A DNA stretch of 39,750 bases, taken from the NCBI GenBank assembly GCA_003152485.1, contig PMAE01000025.1, forward strand, positions 9,440-49,189, written 5' to 3'. Position 1 is the first letter of the stretch, and every line of letters begins with the position of its first letter. The translations under genes were made by a program, and so were the position numbers. The DNA is from Gemmatimonadota bacterium (GTDB lineage: Bacteria > Gemmatimonadota > Gemmatimonadetes > Gemmatimonadales > Gemmatimonadaceae). The notes below the pieces were generated by a model. The model was given only the letters and a program-made list of their open reading frames with translations. It made no database searches and was not told where the DNA came from. Shown piece after piece: positions 16,457-26,451 of this stretch.

Positions 16457-17274
16457 CGCCGCGTCCGACGCGGCTCGTCCTGCTGGGCCATCCCGTCGCG
16501 CATTCGCTGTCCCCAACGTTTCAGAACGCGGCGCTGCAGGCGGCCGGGATCCCGTTGACCTACGAGGCCCACGACGTCGCATCGCATGACCTCGCGGCGG
16601 TACTGCGCGCGCTGACCCACGAGGGTGCCGCCGGCAATGTCACGGCGCCACACAAAGCCGCCGTCGCCGCGTGCTGCGCGCGATTGACACCGATCGCCCA
16701 ACGGGTCGGCGCCGTGAATACCTTCTGGGTCGAGGACGGCGCACTCGTCGGTGATAACACCGACGTCGAAGGATTCCACAACGCGGTCGTCCAACTTCGG
16801 GGGGCCGCACCCGCCCACGCCACCGTCGCCGTGCTCGGCGCGGGAGGCGCCGCGGGTGCCGCGGTCGCGGCCATCGCCGGCTGGGAGGGGTGCACGGCGC
16901 GGGTGTGGAATCGCACGGCCGAGCGCGCGCGAGCCTTGTGTGCCCGCTTTCCAGGCGTCGCGATCGTCGTGGACAGCGCCATCGACGCGGTAGCGGGCGC
17001 CGCGCTCGTCGTGCACGCGACCACGGTCGGCGTGGCGCAGGACGCGATGCCGATCGACCCGTCGCTGCTGCCTCGCGGCGCGGATGTGATGGACCTCGTG
17101 TATCGCCCGGGCGAGACCCTGTGGGTGCGCGCCGCCCGGGACCGCGGGCATCGGGCGGCGGACGGGCTGCCCATGCTGATCGAGCAGGGCGCGCTGGCAT
17201 TCGAGCGGTGGTTCGGTCAGGTCCCGAATCGGGCTGCCATGTGGGCCGCCATGTGGGCCGCGGTCGGCCGCTGA
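16453..17274 (+). CDS. aroE: Shikimate dehydrogenase
   Basis: Reduces 3-dehydroshikimate to shikimate in aromatic amino-acid synthesis. It has 273 residues from a TTG that overlaps the preceding stop as TTGA. The substrate site shows GHPVAHSLSP (12-21), K68 in NVTAPHKAAV and D104 in GDNTDVEGF, the catalytic Lys/Asp pair. The nucleotide-binding loop is LGAGGAAGAA (128-137), followed by VWNRTAERAR, where the Asn-Arg-Thr pattern favours NADP. The C-terminal MDLVYRPGETLWVRAARDRGH and GLPMLIEQGALAFERWFG complete the family. Translational coupling with the phosphatase is likely; functional relation between them is not evident. Confidence 0.94.
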   Translation: MTPRPTRLVLLGHPVAHSLSPTFQNAALQAAGIPLTYEAHDVASHDLAAVLRALTHEGAAGNVTAPHKAAVAACCARLTPIAQRVGAVNTFWVEDGALVGDNTDVEGFHNAVVQLRGAAPAHATVAVLGAGGAAGAAVAAIAGWEGCTARVWNRTAERARALCARFPGVAIVVDSAIDAVAGAALVVHATTVGVAQDAMPIDPSLLPRGADVMDLVYRPGETLWVRAARDRGHRAADGLPMLIEQGALAFERWFGQVPNRAAMWAAMWAAVGR

Positions 17275-18365
<1,091 letters not shown>

Positions 18366-18366
<1 letters not shown>

Positions 18367-18695
18367 TGCCGCCCGATGCGCCAAGCACGGCGGCCGGTAC
18401 GGCGCCCGCATCGCCGCCCAATCAAAGGGACCGATTCCGCGATGTGCTCGCGCTCACCCTGCTCGTGCTCGGGGTGATCCTCGTACTCGTGTCGCACGCC
18501 GGGATGCACCGGCTCGCCACACAGCCGATCGTCGTTGCGCACGGAGATTGGGCCATCAACCAGTACGTGCATTTCCGCCGCATCGAGATGATTGGCTACG
18601 TCTCGGCGGCGGCTGGTCTCGTGGCGGGCGTCTGGTCGTATCTGATGCACGCCAAGCGCGGACCCGCAGACGCGGCTCTCCCGGGTCACGGCTGA
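18366..18695 (+). CDS. Small two-helix membrane protein of unknown function
   Basis: A 109-residue protein starting at an ATG that shares one base with the gapA stop (TGATG), and ending 2 bases before pgk. Residues 1-25 are Pro/Ala-rich and hydrophilic. Transmembrane segments are predicted by eye at about 26-46 ([21 protein letters not shown]) in part, and 75-94 ([20 protein letters not shown]). The loop between them includes THE stretch [20 protein letters not shown] do not recognise the family. The tight spacing means it is translated with the glycolytic genes, but no metabolic role can be read from it. Confidence 0.65.
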
Positions 18696-18697
18696 CG

Positions 18698-19900
18698 GTG
18701 GCGCGCAAGGCGTCGATCCGCGACCTGCGCGCGGGGCGGGTGCAGGGTCAGCGAGTGCTCGTGCGGGTCGATTTCAACGTGCCACTCGACCCCGACCGCC
18801 GGATAACCGACGATACGCGGATCCGCGCCGCGCTCCCCACGATTCAGTACCTCGTGGACCGAGGCGCGCGCGTGATTCTACTGTCGCATCTCGGGCGCCC
18901 CAAGGGAAAGCCTGAGGCCAAATATTCACTGGCCCCGGTCGCTGCCCGGCTCGCGGAGCTGCTGACTGCGCCCGTCCGGTTCCTCGGGACCACCGACACC
19001 GCGGACGCTGTCCGCGCGACCCGCAACATGGCGGCGGGGTCGGTGTTGTTGCTCGAGAATACGCGCTTCCTGCCTGGCGAAGAGTCCAACGACCCTGCGC
19101 TGGCCCGAACTCTGGCGGCCCTCGGCGACGTGTTCGTCAACGATGCGTTCGGCGCTGCGCACCGCGCGCATGCGTCGACCGAGGGCGTGGCCCACGTGCT
19201 TCGTCCCGCGGTGGCCGGATTTCTCATGGAGAAGGAACTGACCTATCTCGGCCAAGCGCTGGCCGAGCCGCGGCGTCCCTTCATCGCGATTCTGGGTGGC
19301 GCGAAGATCTCCGGCAAGATTGATGTCATCGCGCAACTCCTCCCCAAGGTCGATGGGATGCTCATCGGCGGCGCGATGGCCAGCACGTTCTTCCGAGCCA
19401 TGGGCCTGGGGATCGGGACATCGTTGGTCGAACCCGACCGCGTGGATATGGCGAAGGACTTGTTGGCCACGGGTGGCCCGCGCCTCACGTTGCCGCATGA
19501 CGCGCTCGTGGCGCCCGCGCTCGACCAGCCGTCACGGGCGCACGCCGTGCCGCGCGATCAGATCCCGCCCACCGAAGCGATGTACGACATCGGTCCGCGG
19601 ACAGCCGAGTCGTATGGCCGCGCCATTGCGACCGCAAAGACGGTGATCTGGAACGGCCCCATGGGCGTGTTCGAAACGCCGCCCTTCGATGCGGGCACGC
19701 TCGCGGTCGCACGGGCCATGGCGGCGGCCACGGCCACTGGAACCACGACGATCGTGGGCGGTGGTGATTCTGCGGCTGCCGTGACGCAGGCCGGGCTCGA
19801 GGGCCAGATGAGCCACGTGTCGACGGGCGGCGGCGCGTCGCTCGAGTTTCTCGAGGGCAAGACGCTGCCCGGTGTGGCGGCGTTGGACGACGCGTCGTGA
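18698..19900 (+). CDS. pgk: Phosphoglycerate kinase
   Basis: Transfers phosphate from 1,3-bisphosphoglycerate to ADP. It has 400 residues from a GTG 2 bases after the preceding gene. Landmarks are [12 protein letters not shown] (substrate loop), [64 protein letters not shown] and the nucleotide loop [13 protein letters not shown] near the C-terminus, then [19 protein letters not shown]. All family blocks are present and the length is standard. The stop overlaps the tpiA start (GTGA), so the two are coupled. Confidence 0.96.
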   Translation: MARKASIRDLRAGRVQGQRVLVRVDFNVPLDPDRRITDDTRIRAALPTIQYLVDRGARVILLSHLGRPKGKPEAKYSLAPVAARLAELLTAPVRFLGTTDTADAVRATRNMAAGSVLLLENTRFLPGEESNDPALARTLAALGDVFVNDAFGAAHRAHASTEGVAHVLRPAVAGFLMEKELTYLGQALAEPRRPFIAILGGAKISGKIDVIAQLLPKVDGMLIGGAMASTFFRAMGLGIGTSLVEPDRVDMAKDLLATGGPRLTLPHDALVAPALDQPSRAHAVPRDQIPPTEAMYDIGPRTAESYGRAIATAKTVIWNGPMGVFETPPFDAGTLAVARAMAAATATGTTTIVGGGDSAAAVTQAGLEGQMSHVSTGGGASLEFLEGKTLPGVAALDDAS

Positions 19901-20673
19901 TCGCGCGCCCCGTACTGGCGGCGAACTGGAAGATGAATCTCGGCCCGCACGAGGCGCGGGCGTTCATCGCGGCGTTTGCGGCTCGCTCACCCGAACAGCG
20001 CGGCACGACGGTGATCATCTGCCCGCCCGATGTGTCGCTCGACGCCGCGCGGGACGCCGTCTCGGGGCGGGCCGACATCCACCTCGGTGCCCAGAACATC
20101 TTCTGGGAGGACAAAGGTGCGTACACGGGCGAAACGTCGGCGCCGCTCGCGCGCGCGACCGGCGCTGAGTTTGTCCTGGTAGGGCACTCGGAGCGTCGCC
20201 ACGTCTTCGGCGAGACGGACGAGGAAACCGGGCGAAAGTGTGTGGCCGCGGCCAGAGCAGGGCTGACGCCGATCCTGTGCGTCGGGGAAACGCTCGCCGA
20301 ACGGGAGGCTGGTGAGACGGAGCGGGTGGTACTTCGCCAGCTCCACGCGGGACTGCGCGGTCTCACCCCGGCGCAGGTGGCGGGATCGCTCGTGGCATAT
20401 GAGCCGGTCTGGGCGATTGGGACCGGACGCACCGCGACGCCGGACGATGCGAGCACCACGCATCGTGCGCTGCGCGCGGCCGTCGGTGGGGTGCTGGGAG
20501 CCGCGGACCGCGACGTGCCCATCCTGTATGGCGGCAGCGTCAACACCGCGAACGCGGCTGCGCTCCTCGCGGCGCCCGGCGTCGATGGACTGCTGGTGGG
20601 GGGCGCCAGTCTCGATCCGGTGTCATGGGCGTCCATCGTTGCTGCAGGAGCGGCCCGCGCCGCTCACCGATGA
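19897..20673 (+). CDS. tpiA: Triosephosphate isomerase
   Basis: Interconverts dihydroxyacetone phosphate and glyceraldehyde 3-phosphate. It has 258 residues from a GTG that overlaps the pgk stop by 4 bases. Active-site residues are K12 (AANWKMN), H97 (VGHSERR) and E169 ([11 protein letters not shown]), and the phosphate-binding [10 protein letters not shown] and [13 protein letters not shown] loops close the barrel. Length is standard. The phosphate-gripping loop 6 reads [16 protein letters not shown], normal for the family. Confidence 0.96.
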   Translation: MIARPVLAANWKMNLGPHEARAFIAAFAARSPEQRGTTVIICPPDVSLDAARDAVSGRADIHLGAQNIFWEDKGAYTGETSAPLARATGAEFVLVGHSERRHVFGETDEETGRKCVAAARAGLTPILCVGETLAEREAGETERVVLRQLHAGLRGLTPAQVAGSLVAYEPVWAIGTGRTATPDDASTTHRALRAAVGGVLGAADRDVPILYGGSVNTANAAALLAAPGVDGLLVGGASLDPVSWASIVAAGAARAAHR

Positions 20674-20715
20674 GCGTGGGTGAATTGGCCGCGTGACGTC
20701 GTCATCCCCTCAACC

Positions 20716-20763
20716 TTGATCCGCGAGGTGAGCGCGGGCACATTTGGGGGCTAGGGAATTCCC
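20716..20763 (+). promoter_or_regulatory. Possible secG promoter with a palindrome at the start region
   Basis: TTGATC (20716-20721) is a plausible -35, with a weak -10 around CACATT/ACATTT (20739-20745). The perfect palindrome GGGAATTCCC (20754-20763) then falls close to the expected transcription start, where an operator could sit. This is inference from spacing only. Confidence 0.3.
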
Positions 20764-20777
20764 ACCACCCGCGGACC

Positions 20778-21236
20778 ATGCTGCAAAAGCTGCTACTCGT
20801 CCTGCTCATTCTCGATAGTTTCTTCCTCGTCGCCGCCATTCTGCTCCAGAGCGGAAAGGGCGCTGGCATGGCGGCAAGCTTCGGCGGCGTGAGCTCGTCG
20901 CCCGATGCGTTCATCGGCACGCGTCAGGCTGGCAATCTGCTCACGAAGATCGGCTGGTGGTCGGGCGGGATGTTCCTCGCGATCGCCTTCGTGCTCCAGA
21001 TCGCCTCCGCGCATGCGCGAGTTCCGAAGTCGGTGCTCGATCAAGCGGTGACCCCGGCACCCGTCGCGCCCGCCACACCGGCCCCAACGACCGCTGCCCC
21101 GGCACTGCCGTTCCAGCCAGCGCCGACCGCGACAACCGGTGCGGCGGTGCCAGGTGCGGCGTCGCCAGCGCCGCCGGCGGGCGGCCCCGCGTCCACACCG
21201 GCTCGGACGCCACCAACAGGGAAGTCGGCGCCGTAG
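20778..21236 (+). CDS. secG: Preprotein translocase subunit SecG
   Basis: The small non-essential subunit of the SecYEG protein-export channel in the inner membrane. Two transmembrane helices are visible (about residues 3-23, LQKLLLVLLILDSFFLVAAIL, and about 56-78), separated by the conserved polar loop LQSGKGAGMAASFGGVSSSPDAF. The family core ends near residue 82. A further 70 residues form a Pro/Ala/Thr-rich low-complexity tail (VTPAPVAPATPAPTTAAP and similar), making the protein 152 residues instead of the usual 75-110. Following tpiA is a standard location for secG. Confidence 0.92.
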   Translation: MLQKLLLVLLILDSFFLVAAILLQSGKGAGMAASFGGVSSSPDAFIGTRQAGNLLTKIGWWSGGMFLAIAFVLQIASAHARVPKSVLDQAVTPAPVAPATPAPTTAAPALPFQPAPTATTGAAVPGAASPAPPAGGPASTPARTPPTGKSAP

Positions 21237-21328
21237 TGGACTCGCGGGAGGGACGGTGTGCACCTCCGGCGGCACGGGCGCGCGTCTCGAACGGTGGCGG
21301 CACAGCCCCGCCGCCGCGACGGTGACGT

Positions 21329-21334
21329 TATGTT
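21329..21334 (+). promoter_or_regulatory. Possible -10 element of carA
   Basis: TATGTT lies 9 bases before the carA ATG at 21344, in the 107-base gap after secG. No good -35 is visible. The upstream GGCGG...CCGCC inverted repeat (about 21295-21313) may be a weak secG terminator. Confidence 0.4.
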
Positions 21335-21343
21335 GATCGTGCG

Positions 21344-22510
21344 ATGATAGGAATAGCGACGGAACCAGGGTTTCTCCTCCTCGAGGATGGAACCCTTTTT
21401 CGCGGCCGGCTCCGGCCCGGGACTGCACCGACGGCGGCCGAGGTTGTCTTTACGACCAACATGACGGGCTACCAGGAAGTCTTCACCGATCCCTCCTACG
21501 ACGGGCAGATCGTCGTGTTGACCGCGCCACAGATTGGCAACTACGGCATCAACAACGAGGATCCCGAGTCGGCGCGGCCACAGGTCGCGGGCATCGTCGT
21601 GCGCGAGCTGTCGGCATCGCATTCCAACTGGCGGGCGACCGGATCGCTCGGCGCATGGCTCGGCGACGCCCATGTTCCGATCTTGACCGATGTCGATACC
21701 AGGCGCCTCACGCGCCACCTGAGATCGTCGGGTGCGATGCGCGGTGTGTTGGTGTCCGGGAGCGAGATCGACGATCCCGCGCGGGCATCGCTGGCGGCGT
21801 GCCCGTCGATGGAGGGACTCGACCTCGCCTCTCGAGTGTCCACTCGCGAGCCCTACACCTGGGGCAACCCGTCCGCGACGCGCCACATCGTCGCCTACGA
21901 TTTCGGCATCAAGCGCAACATCCTCCGGCTGTTCGATGCGCGCGGCTGTCGCGTGACCGTCGTGCCCGCCACGACGCCGGCGGCCGCAGTTCTCGAACGC
22001 CGGCCTGATGGGGTGTTTCTGTCGAACGGGCCGGGCGACCCGGCGGCGGTCCAGTACGCGCCAACCGCGATCCGGACGATCGCGGGGGCTGGCATCCCCA
22101 TGTTCGGGATCTGCCTCGGTCACCAGTTGATCGGTCTGACCTATGGCGGCGAGACCGCAAAGATGCCGTTTGGCCACCACGGCGGGAACCATCCCGTACG
22201 CGAGGTGGCGACGGGCATTGTCACGATTACTTCCCAGAACCATGGGTTTTCCGTGCAGGGGACGGAGGAGGGGATACCGGGTGCCCCGGCACTGGCGGTG
22301 ACGCATCTCAACCTCAACGACCGAACGATCGAAGGGCTTCGGCACCGCGAGCTACCGATCTTCGCCGTGCAGTATCACCCGGAGGCCGCACCAGGGCCCC
22401 ACGACGCCCGCCCACTTTTCGACGTCTTTCTCGAAAGTATGGGTGCCCCGAGCCCGGTCAGACCCCCCGGGATCGACAAGGACCGTCGGCCGAATGAGCC
22501 AAGCTCTTGA
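21344..22510 (+). CDS. carA: Carbamoyl-phosphate synthase small (glutaminase) subunit
   Basis: Hydrolyses glutamine and passes ammonia to the large subunit for carbamoyl phosphate, feeding arginine and pyrimidine synthesis. It has 388 residues. The N-terminal domain starts [14 protein letters not shown] and contains [36 protein letters not shown]; the C-terminal class I glutamine amidotransferase has nucleophile C257 in [12 protein letters not shown], with the His/Glu pair in [10 protein letters not shown]. The ATG at 21344 directly precedes the family N-terminus. The large subunit carB is not nearby: the next gene encodes a nucleoid protein. The carA stop lies inside the -35 of that gene's promoter. 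Confidence 0.95.
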   Translation: MIGIATEPGFLLLEDGTLFRGRLRPGTAPTAAEVVFTTNMTGYQEVFTDPSYDGQIVVLTAPQIGNYGINNEDPESARPQVAGIVVRELSASHSNWRATGSLGAWLGDAHVPILTDVDTRRLTRHLRSSGAMRGVLVSGSEIDDPARASLAACPSMEGLDLASRVSTREPYTWGNPSATRHIVAYDFGIKRNILRLFDARGCRVTVVPATTPAAAVLERRPDGVFLSNGPGDPAAVQYAPTAIRTIAGAGIPMFGICLGHQLIGLTYGGETAKMPFGHHGGNHPVREVATGIVTITSQNHGFSVQGTEEGIPGAPALAVTHLNLNDRTIEGLRHRELPIFAVQYHPEAAPGPHDARPLFDVFLESMGAPSPVRPPGIDKDRRPNEPSS

Positions 22511-22535
22511 CGCGTAATAAGTAACGCCGTAGCTT
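22507..22535 (+). promoter_or_regulatory. Promoter of the HU/IHF-type gene
   Basis: TTGACG (22507-22512) and TAGCTT (22530-22535) are separated by exactly 17 bases. The carA stop codon TGA (22508-22510) is embedded in the -35. The expected transcription start, about 22542, is just before a strong hairpin. Confidence 0.7.
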
Positions 22536-22546
22536 CGACGACGAGG

Positions 22547-22568
22547 CGGGGGCCGATCCGGGCCCCCG
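22547..22568 (+). promoter_or_regulatory. 8-bp hairpin at the 5' end of the HU-type mRNA
   Basis: CGGGGGCC (22547-22554), loop GATCCG and GGCCCCCG (22561-22568) form a perfect 8-bp GC stem. If the promoter at 22507-22535 is used, the hairpin begins about 5 bases from the mRNA 5' end, which could protect or regulate the message. It might instead end carA transcription, but only TT follows it. Confidence 0.5.
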
Positions 22569-22618
22569 TTGGCACGAAGTTGACTACCACGCACGCGCCT
22601 TCACGCTGGGGTCCACGA

Positions 22619-22939
22619 ATGACCAAAGCCGACCTCGTCGAGCATGTGACGACCCAGATTGCGCGCACTGCAGGGCCCATGATCTCGAAAAAGGACTGCG
22701 CCCGAGTGGTGGATTCCTTCCTGGATGCGATCAAGGACGCTCTGCGGGAGCAGCACAATATCGAGGTGCGGGGGTTTGGCACTTTCAAGATCCGCCAGCG
22801 CAAAACTCGCATGGCGCGCAATCCGCGAACTGGCGCGCCCGTCGAGGTTTCGGCGCGACCGGTGCCCGTCTTCAAGCCGTCAAAGGAGTTGCGGGCGCTT
22901 GTGGCACGTGTACCCATCTCGGAACTGTCCGAGGCGTAG
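22619..22939 (+). CDS. HU/IHF family DNA-binding protein
   Basis: A histone-like protein that bends DNA as a dimer. The start MTKADLVEHVTTQIARTAG matches the family helix pattern; residues 52-73 give the DNA-binding arm with VRGFGTFKIRQRKTRMARNPRTG, carrying the RNP tip that intercalates into DNA. It has 106 residues, with about 10 more at the C-terminus (ALVARVPISELSEA) than a minimal HU. The ATG at 22619 is chosen because it begins the family helix; an in-frame TTG at 22580 would add 13 atypical residues. It is monocistronic by its promoter, with a 77-base structured leader. Confidence 0.93.
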   Translation: MTKADLVEHVTTQIARTAGPMISKKDCARVVDSFLDAIKDALREQHNIEVRGFGTFKIRQRKTRMARNPRTGAPVEVSARPVPVFKPSKELRALVARVPISELSEA

Positions 22940-22990
22940 CGTGGCGGGCTCGTCCCTGGGTCGGCCGTAAGCTCAAGCAGCGCCCCGATG

Positions 22991-22996
22991 TAGATT
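22991..22996 (+). promoter_or_regulatory. Possible -10 element of moaD-moaE-moaA
   Basis: TAGATT lies 5 bases before the GTG at 23002, in a 62-base gap after the HU-type gene. No clear -35 is visible. No molybdenum-cofactor riboswitch fits in this short space. Confidence 0.4.
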
Positions 22997-23001
22997 TCAG
23001 T

Positions 23002-23250
23002 GTGGCCCAAATGACGGTGAACGTGCTGCTGTTTGCGTCCTACGCCGACGCGCTCGGCCGGCCCCGGATCGAGATGGCCGTTGCTCCCGGGTCAACGGTA
23101 GCCGACATGGTCGCTCGTGTCCGCGATGGCCATGCCGACCGGCTGCCCGCACGGCCCTTGGTGGCGGTCAACCAGGAATACGCGACCTACGACCGCGTGA
23201 TCGAGCCCGGCGACGAGATCGCGTTGATCCCACCGGTAGCCGGCGGATGA
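23002..23250 (+). CDS. moaD: Molybdopterin synthase small subunit MoaD
   Basis: The ubiquitin-like sulfur carrier of molybdopterin synthase. It has 82 residues, and ends in GDEIALIPPVAGG: the C-terminal Gly-Gly is the site of adenylation and thiocarboxylate formation. The beta-grasp pattern is visible (MTVNVLLFASYADALG, PRPLVAVNQEYA-like segment). The start is either GTG 23002 (with a -10-like TAGATT 5 bases before) or ATG 23011, which matches the usual N-terminus better and loses only three residues. The stop overlaps the moaE start by 4 bases. Confidence 0.92.
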   Translation: MAQMTVNVLLFASYADALGRPRIEMAVAPGSTVADMVARVRDGHADRLPARPLVAVNQEYATYDRVIEPGDEIALIPPVAGG

Positions 23251-23777
23251 TCGCGCCGATCGCGGTTGGCCGGACCCACGCCGCCCTGGTGGACCGCTCG
23301 ATCGATCCGTCCGCCCTGCTCCGCGCCGTGGCGGACGTTGGGGCCGGCGCCACCGCGCTGTTCCTCGGGACGGTCCGCCATACCCACGACGGCCGCGCTG
23401 TGACAGGGATCGACTATCAGGCGTATTCGACCATGGCCGATCGACTGCTGCAGGCGATCGTGACGGAGGCGAGTCAGCGGTACGGCACGCGCGCGATCGC
23501 CGTCGAGCACCGCGTCGGGTACCTCTCGCTCGGCGAGACCAGCGTGGCGATCGCATCCGCCCATGAGCGGCGGGCACCTGCGTTCGCTGCCGCGCGATAC
23601 GTCATCGAAGAGATCAAGCGGCGGGTTCCGATCTGGAAACGCGAGCACTACGTCGATGGCACACGGGAATGGGTCGATCCGACCCGTGACGCGAGTGCGT
23701 CTACGGGCCTCGATGGCGTCGCAGCCGCGGACGCGATGGTGTCGGCCGCCGCGACCCATGATCCGTGCCGACCATGA
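23247..23777 (+). CDS. moaE: Molybdopterin synthase catalytic subunit MoaE
   Basis: Transfers sulfur from MoaD to precursor Z (cyclic pyranopterin monophosphate) to make molybdopterin. It has 176 residues; the core (about 15-145) contains GATALFLGTVRHTHDGRAVTGIDYQAYSTMA, VEHRVGYLSLGETSVAIASAHERR and IKRRVPIWKREHYVDGTREWV, the last carrying the conserved Lys residues of the active site. About 25 extra Ala-rich residues follow. The ATG overlaps the moaD stop and the stop overlaps the moaA ATG, a tightly coupled trio. Confidence 0.94.
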   Translation: MIAPIAVGRTHAALVDRSIDPSALLRAVADVGAGATALFLGTVRHTHDGRAVTGIDYQAYSTMADRLLQAIVTEASQRYGTRAIAVEHRVGYLSLGETSVAIASAHERRAPAFAAARYVIEEIKRRVPIWKREHYVDGTREWVDPTRDASASTGLDGVAAADAMVSAAATHDPCRP

Positions 23778-24832
23778 CCATCATCGAATCGGGGACCGCG
23801 GCCGCGCCGGATGCTCGCGCGTCGGCTCCAGAGCCGGTAGCTCCTCAGGGCCAGGAGACGCTTCGGGATCAATACGGCCGGCGGATCGAATACCTCCGGA
23901 TCTCGGTCACCGACCGATGCAATTTTCGGTGCGTGTACTGCATGCCGCTGGAGGGGATGGCGTGGCTGCCCAAAGCCGACATCCTGTCGTACGAGGAGAT
24001 CACGGAGGTCGTCCGGCAGCTGGCGCCGTTGGGATTGCGTCGGCTGCGGATTACGGGTGGCGAACCCACGATTCGGCCCGAGCTCGCGCGACTGGTCGCG
24101 ATGTTGCGGGCAGTGCCGGGGGTCGAAGACATCGCCCTCTCCACCAACGGCGTGCGCCTTCCCGCGCTGGCCGAGTTACTGCGCGCGGCCGGGCTGGACC
24201 GCGTCAACATGAGCGCCGACAGCCTGCGGCCGGACCGCATCGTGTGGACGGCCCGTCGCGATCTCAACTTCGACCCCATCCGCTCCGCCCAGGCGGCCGA
24301 GAACGCCGGCTTGGGTCCCATCAAGATCAACGTCGTCGTCATGCGCGGGATCAACGACGACGAGATCGAAGACTTTGCGCGGCTCACGCTCGCACATCCC
24401 TGGCACGTCCGCTTCATCGAGCTGATGCCGGTTGGCGACATGCGTGCGCTGACGTGGGACCATGTGGTGCCGACCGATGAAGTCGTGGCTCGGATCGCCG
24501 CGCTCGGCGATGTGACGGAGACCGCGGGGCCGGCGCGTGGGAATGGGCCCGCTGTCTACTACCGCATTGCTGGGGGCCCGGGCTCGGTGGGCGTGATCTC
24601 GCCGCTCACGCACACCTACTGCGCGTCCTGCAACCGGGTACGATTGACCGCCGACGGCCGCCTCCGGACCTGCTTGTTCGGCGACCACGAAGTCGACCTC
24701 CGCACGCCATTGCGCACCGGCGTGCCGCTCGGCCCGTCGTTTCGCGCGGCGCTGGCCGCGAAGCCACTCGAACACGAGCTGCTCCAGATGCGCGTCGGCG
24801 GTCTTCGCGCGCTCTCGCAAGTTGGGGGCTGA
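23774..24832 (+). CDS. moaA: GTP 3',8-cyclase MoaA
   Basis: Radical SAM enzyme that starts molybdenum-cofactor synthesis from GTP. It has 352 residues from the ATG in the ATGA overlap with moaE (a GTG at 23765 would add three). The N-terminal SAM cluster is C49-x3-C53-x2-C56 (CNFRCVYC). The second, substrate-binding cluster is formed by CASCNRVRLTADGRLRTC (C-x2-C-x13-C). ITGGEPTIR, STNGVRLP and the C-terminal Gly-Gly (QVGG), which activates GTP cyclisation, are present. The first 25 residues are an Ala-rich extension. moaC is not in the window. Confidence 0.95.
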   Translation: MTIIESGTAAAPDARASAPEPVAPQGQETLRDQYGRRIEYLRISVTDRCNFRCVYCMPLEGMAWLPKADILSYEEITEVVRQLAPLGLRRLRITGGEPTIRPELARLVAMLRAVPGVEDIALSTNGVRLPALAELLRAAGLDRVNMSADSLRPDRIVWTARRDLNFDPIRSAQAAENAGLGPIKINVVVMRGINDDEIEDFARLTLAHPWHVRFIELMPVGDMRALTWDHVVPTDEVVARIAALGDVTETAGPARGNGPAVYYRIAGGPGSVGVISPLTHTYCASCNRVRLTADGRLRTCLFGDHEVDLRTPLRTGVPLGPSFRAALAAKPLEHELLQMRVGGLRALSQVGG

Positions 24833-25780
<948 letters not shown>

Positions 25781-25797
25781 CGGCCGCGCGCCACACG

Positions 25798-26451
25798 ATG
25801 TGGTGGATGCCGCTCTACCGATCGACGATCGGCAAGAAGGTGATCATGGCGGTCACGGGGCTGATCATGGTCGGCTTCGTGGTCGTGCACATGCTCGGCA
25901 ACCTGCAGGCGTTCCAGGGACCCGAGCGGATTAACGCGTATAGCGCGTTCCTCCACAGCACGGGCGAGCTGTTGTGGGTAGCGCGCACGGTCTTATTGGT
26001 GGCGGTCATTCTCCACATCGATGCCGCGGTGCAGCTCACGCGCATCGCGCGCGCCGCCCGGCCGCTTCAGTACGCCGAGCGCCGTCCGCAGGTCTCGACC
26101 CTCGCCTCTCGCACCATGCGATGGGGCGGGGTCGTCCTCGTCGCGTTCATCGTCTTTCATATCCTGCACATGACGACCGGGACGGTGCACCCCTCGTTCG
26201 CGGCCGGCGATGTGTACCACAACCTGGTGACGGGCTTGCGCGTCTGGCCGGTCGCGATCTTCTACCTCCTCGCGATGGCGGCGCTTGGCCTGCATCTGTA
26301 TCACGGGGTCTGGAGCTCCGCTCGAACACTCGGCGTGGCGCGGCCGACACCGCATCCCTTCCACCGGCCGGTCGCCGTCGTCGTGGCCGTGGCGGTTGCC
26401 GTCGGATTCGCGCTCATCCCGGTTGCCGTGTTGGCCGGATGGATCCGATGA
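25798..26451 (+). CDS. sdhC: Succinate dehydrogenase cytochrome b subunit (b558 type)
   Basis: Membrane anchor that carries haem and the quinone site for succinate oxidation. It has 217 residues, with about five hydrophobic helices (for example [80 protein letters not shown] and [22 protein letters not shown]) and His residues in helices suited to two b-type haems. This long single anchor, with no separate sdhD, is the Bacillus/Bacteroidota type. The ATG at 25798 follows mdh by 17 bases; its stop overlaps the sdhA ATG. Confidence 0.92.
   Translation: MWWMPLYRSTIGKKVIMAVTGLIMVGFVVVHMLGNLQAFQGPERINAYSAFLHSTGELLWVARTVLLVAVILHIDAAVQLTRIARAARPLQYAERRPQVSTLASRTMRWGGVVLVAFIVFHILHMTTGTVHPSFAAGDVYHNLVTGLRVWPVAIFYLLAMAALGLHLYHGVWSSARTLGVARPTPHPFHRPVAVVVAVAVAVGFALIPVAVLAGWIR

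Noticed and set aside
21270-21330. A tRNA-like stretch upstream of carA (TCTCGAAC resembling a T-loop)
   Set aside because: No acceptor, D or anticodon stems can be folded around it.
22940-23001. Molybdenum-cofactor riboswitch before moaD
   Set aside because: The gap is only about 60 bases and a -10-like element abuts the start, leaving no room for the conserved riboswitch fold.
25974-26447. N-terminal extension of the sdhA frame
   Set aside because: It overlaps sdhC out of frame; the ATG at 26448 in the ATGA overlap gives the standard SdhA N-terminus.
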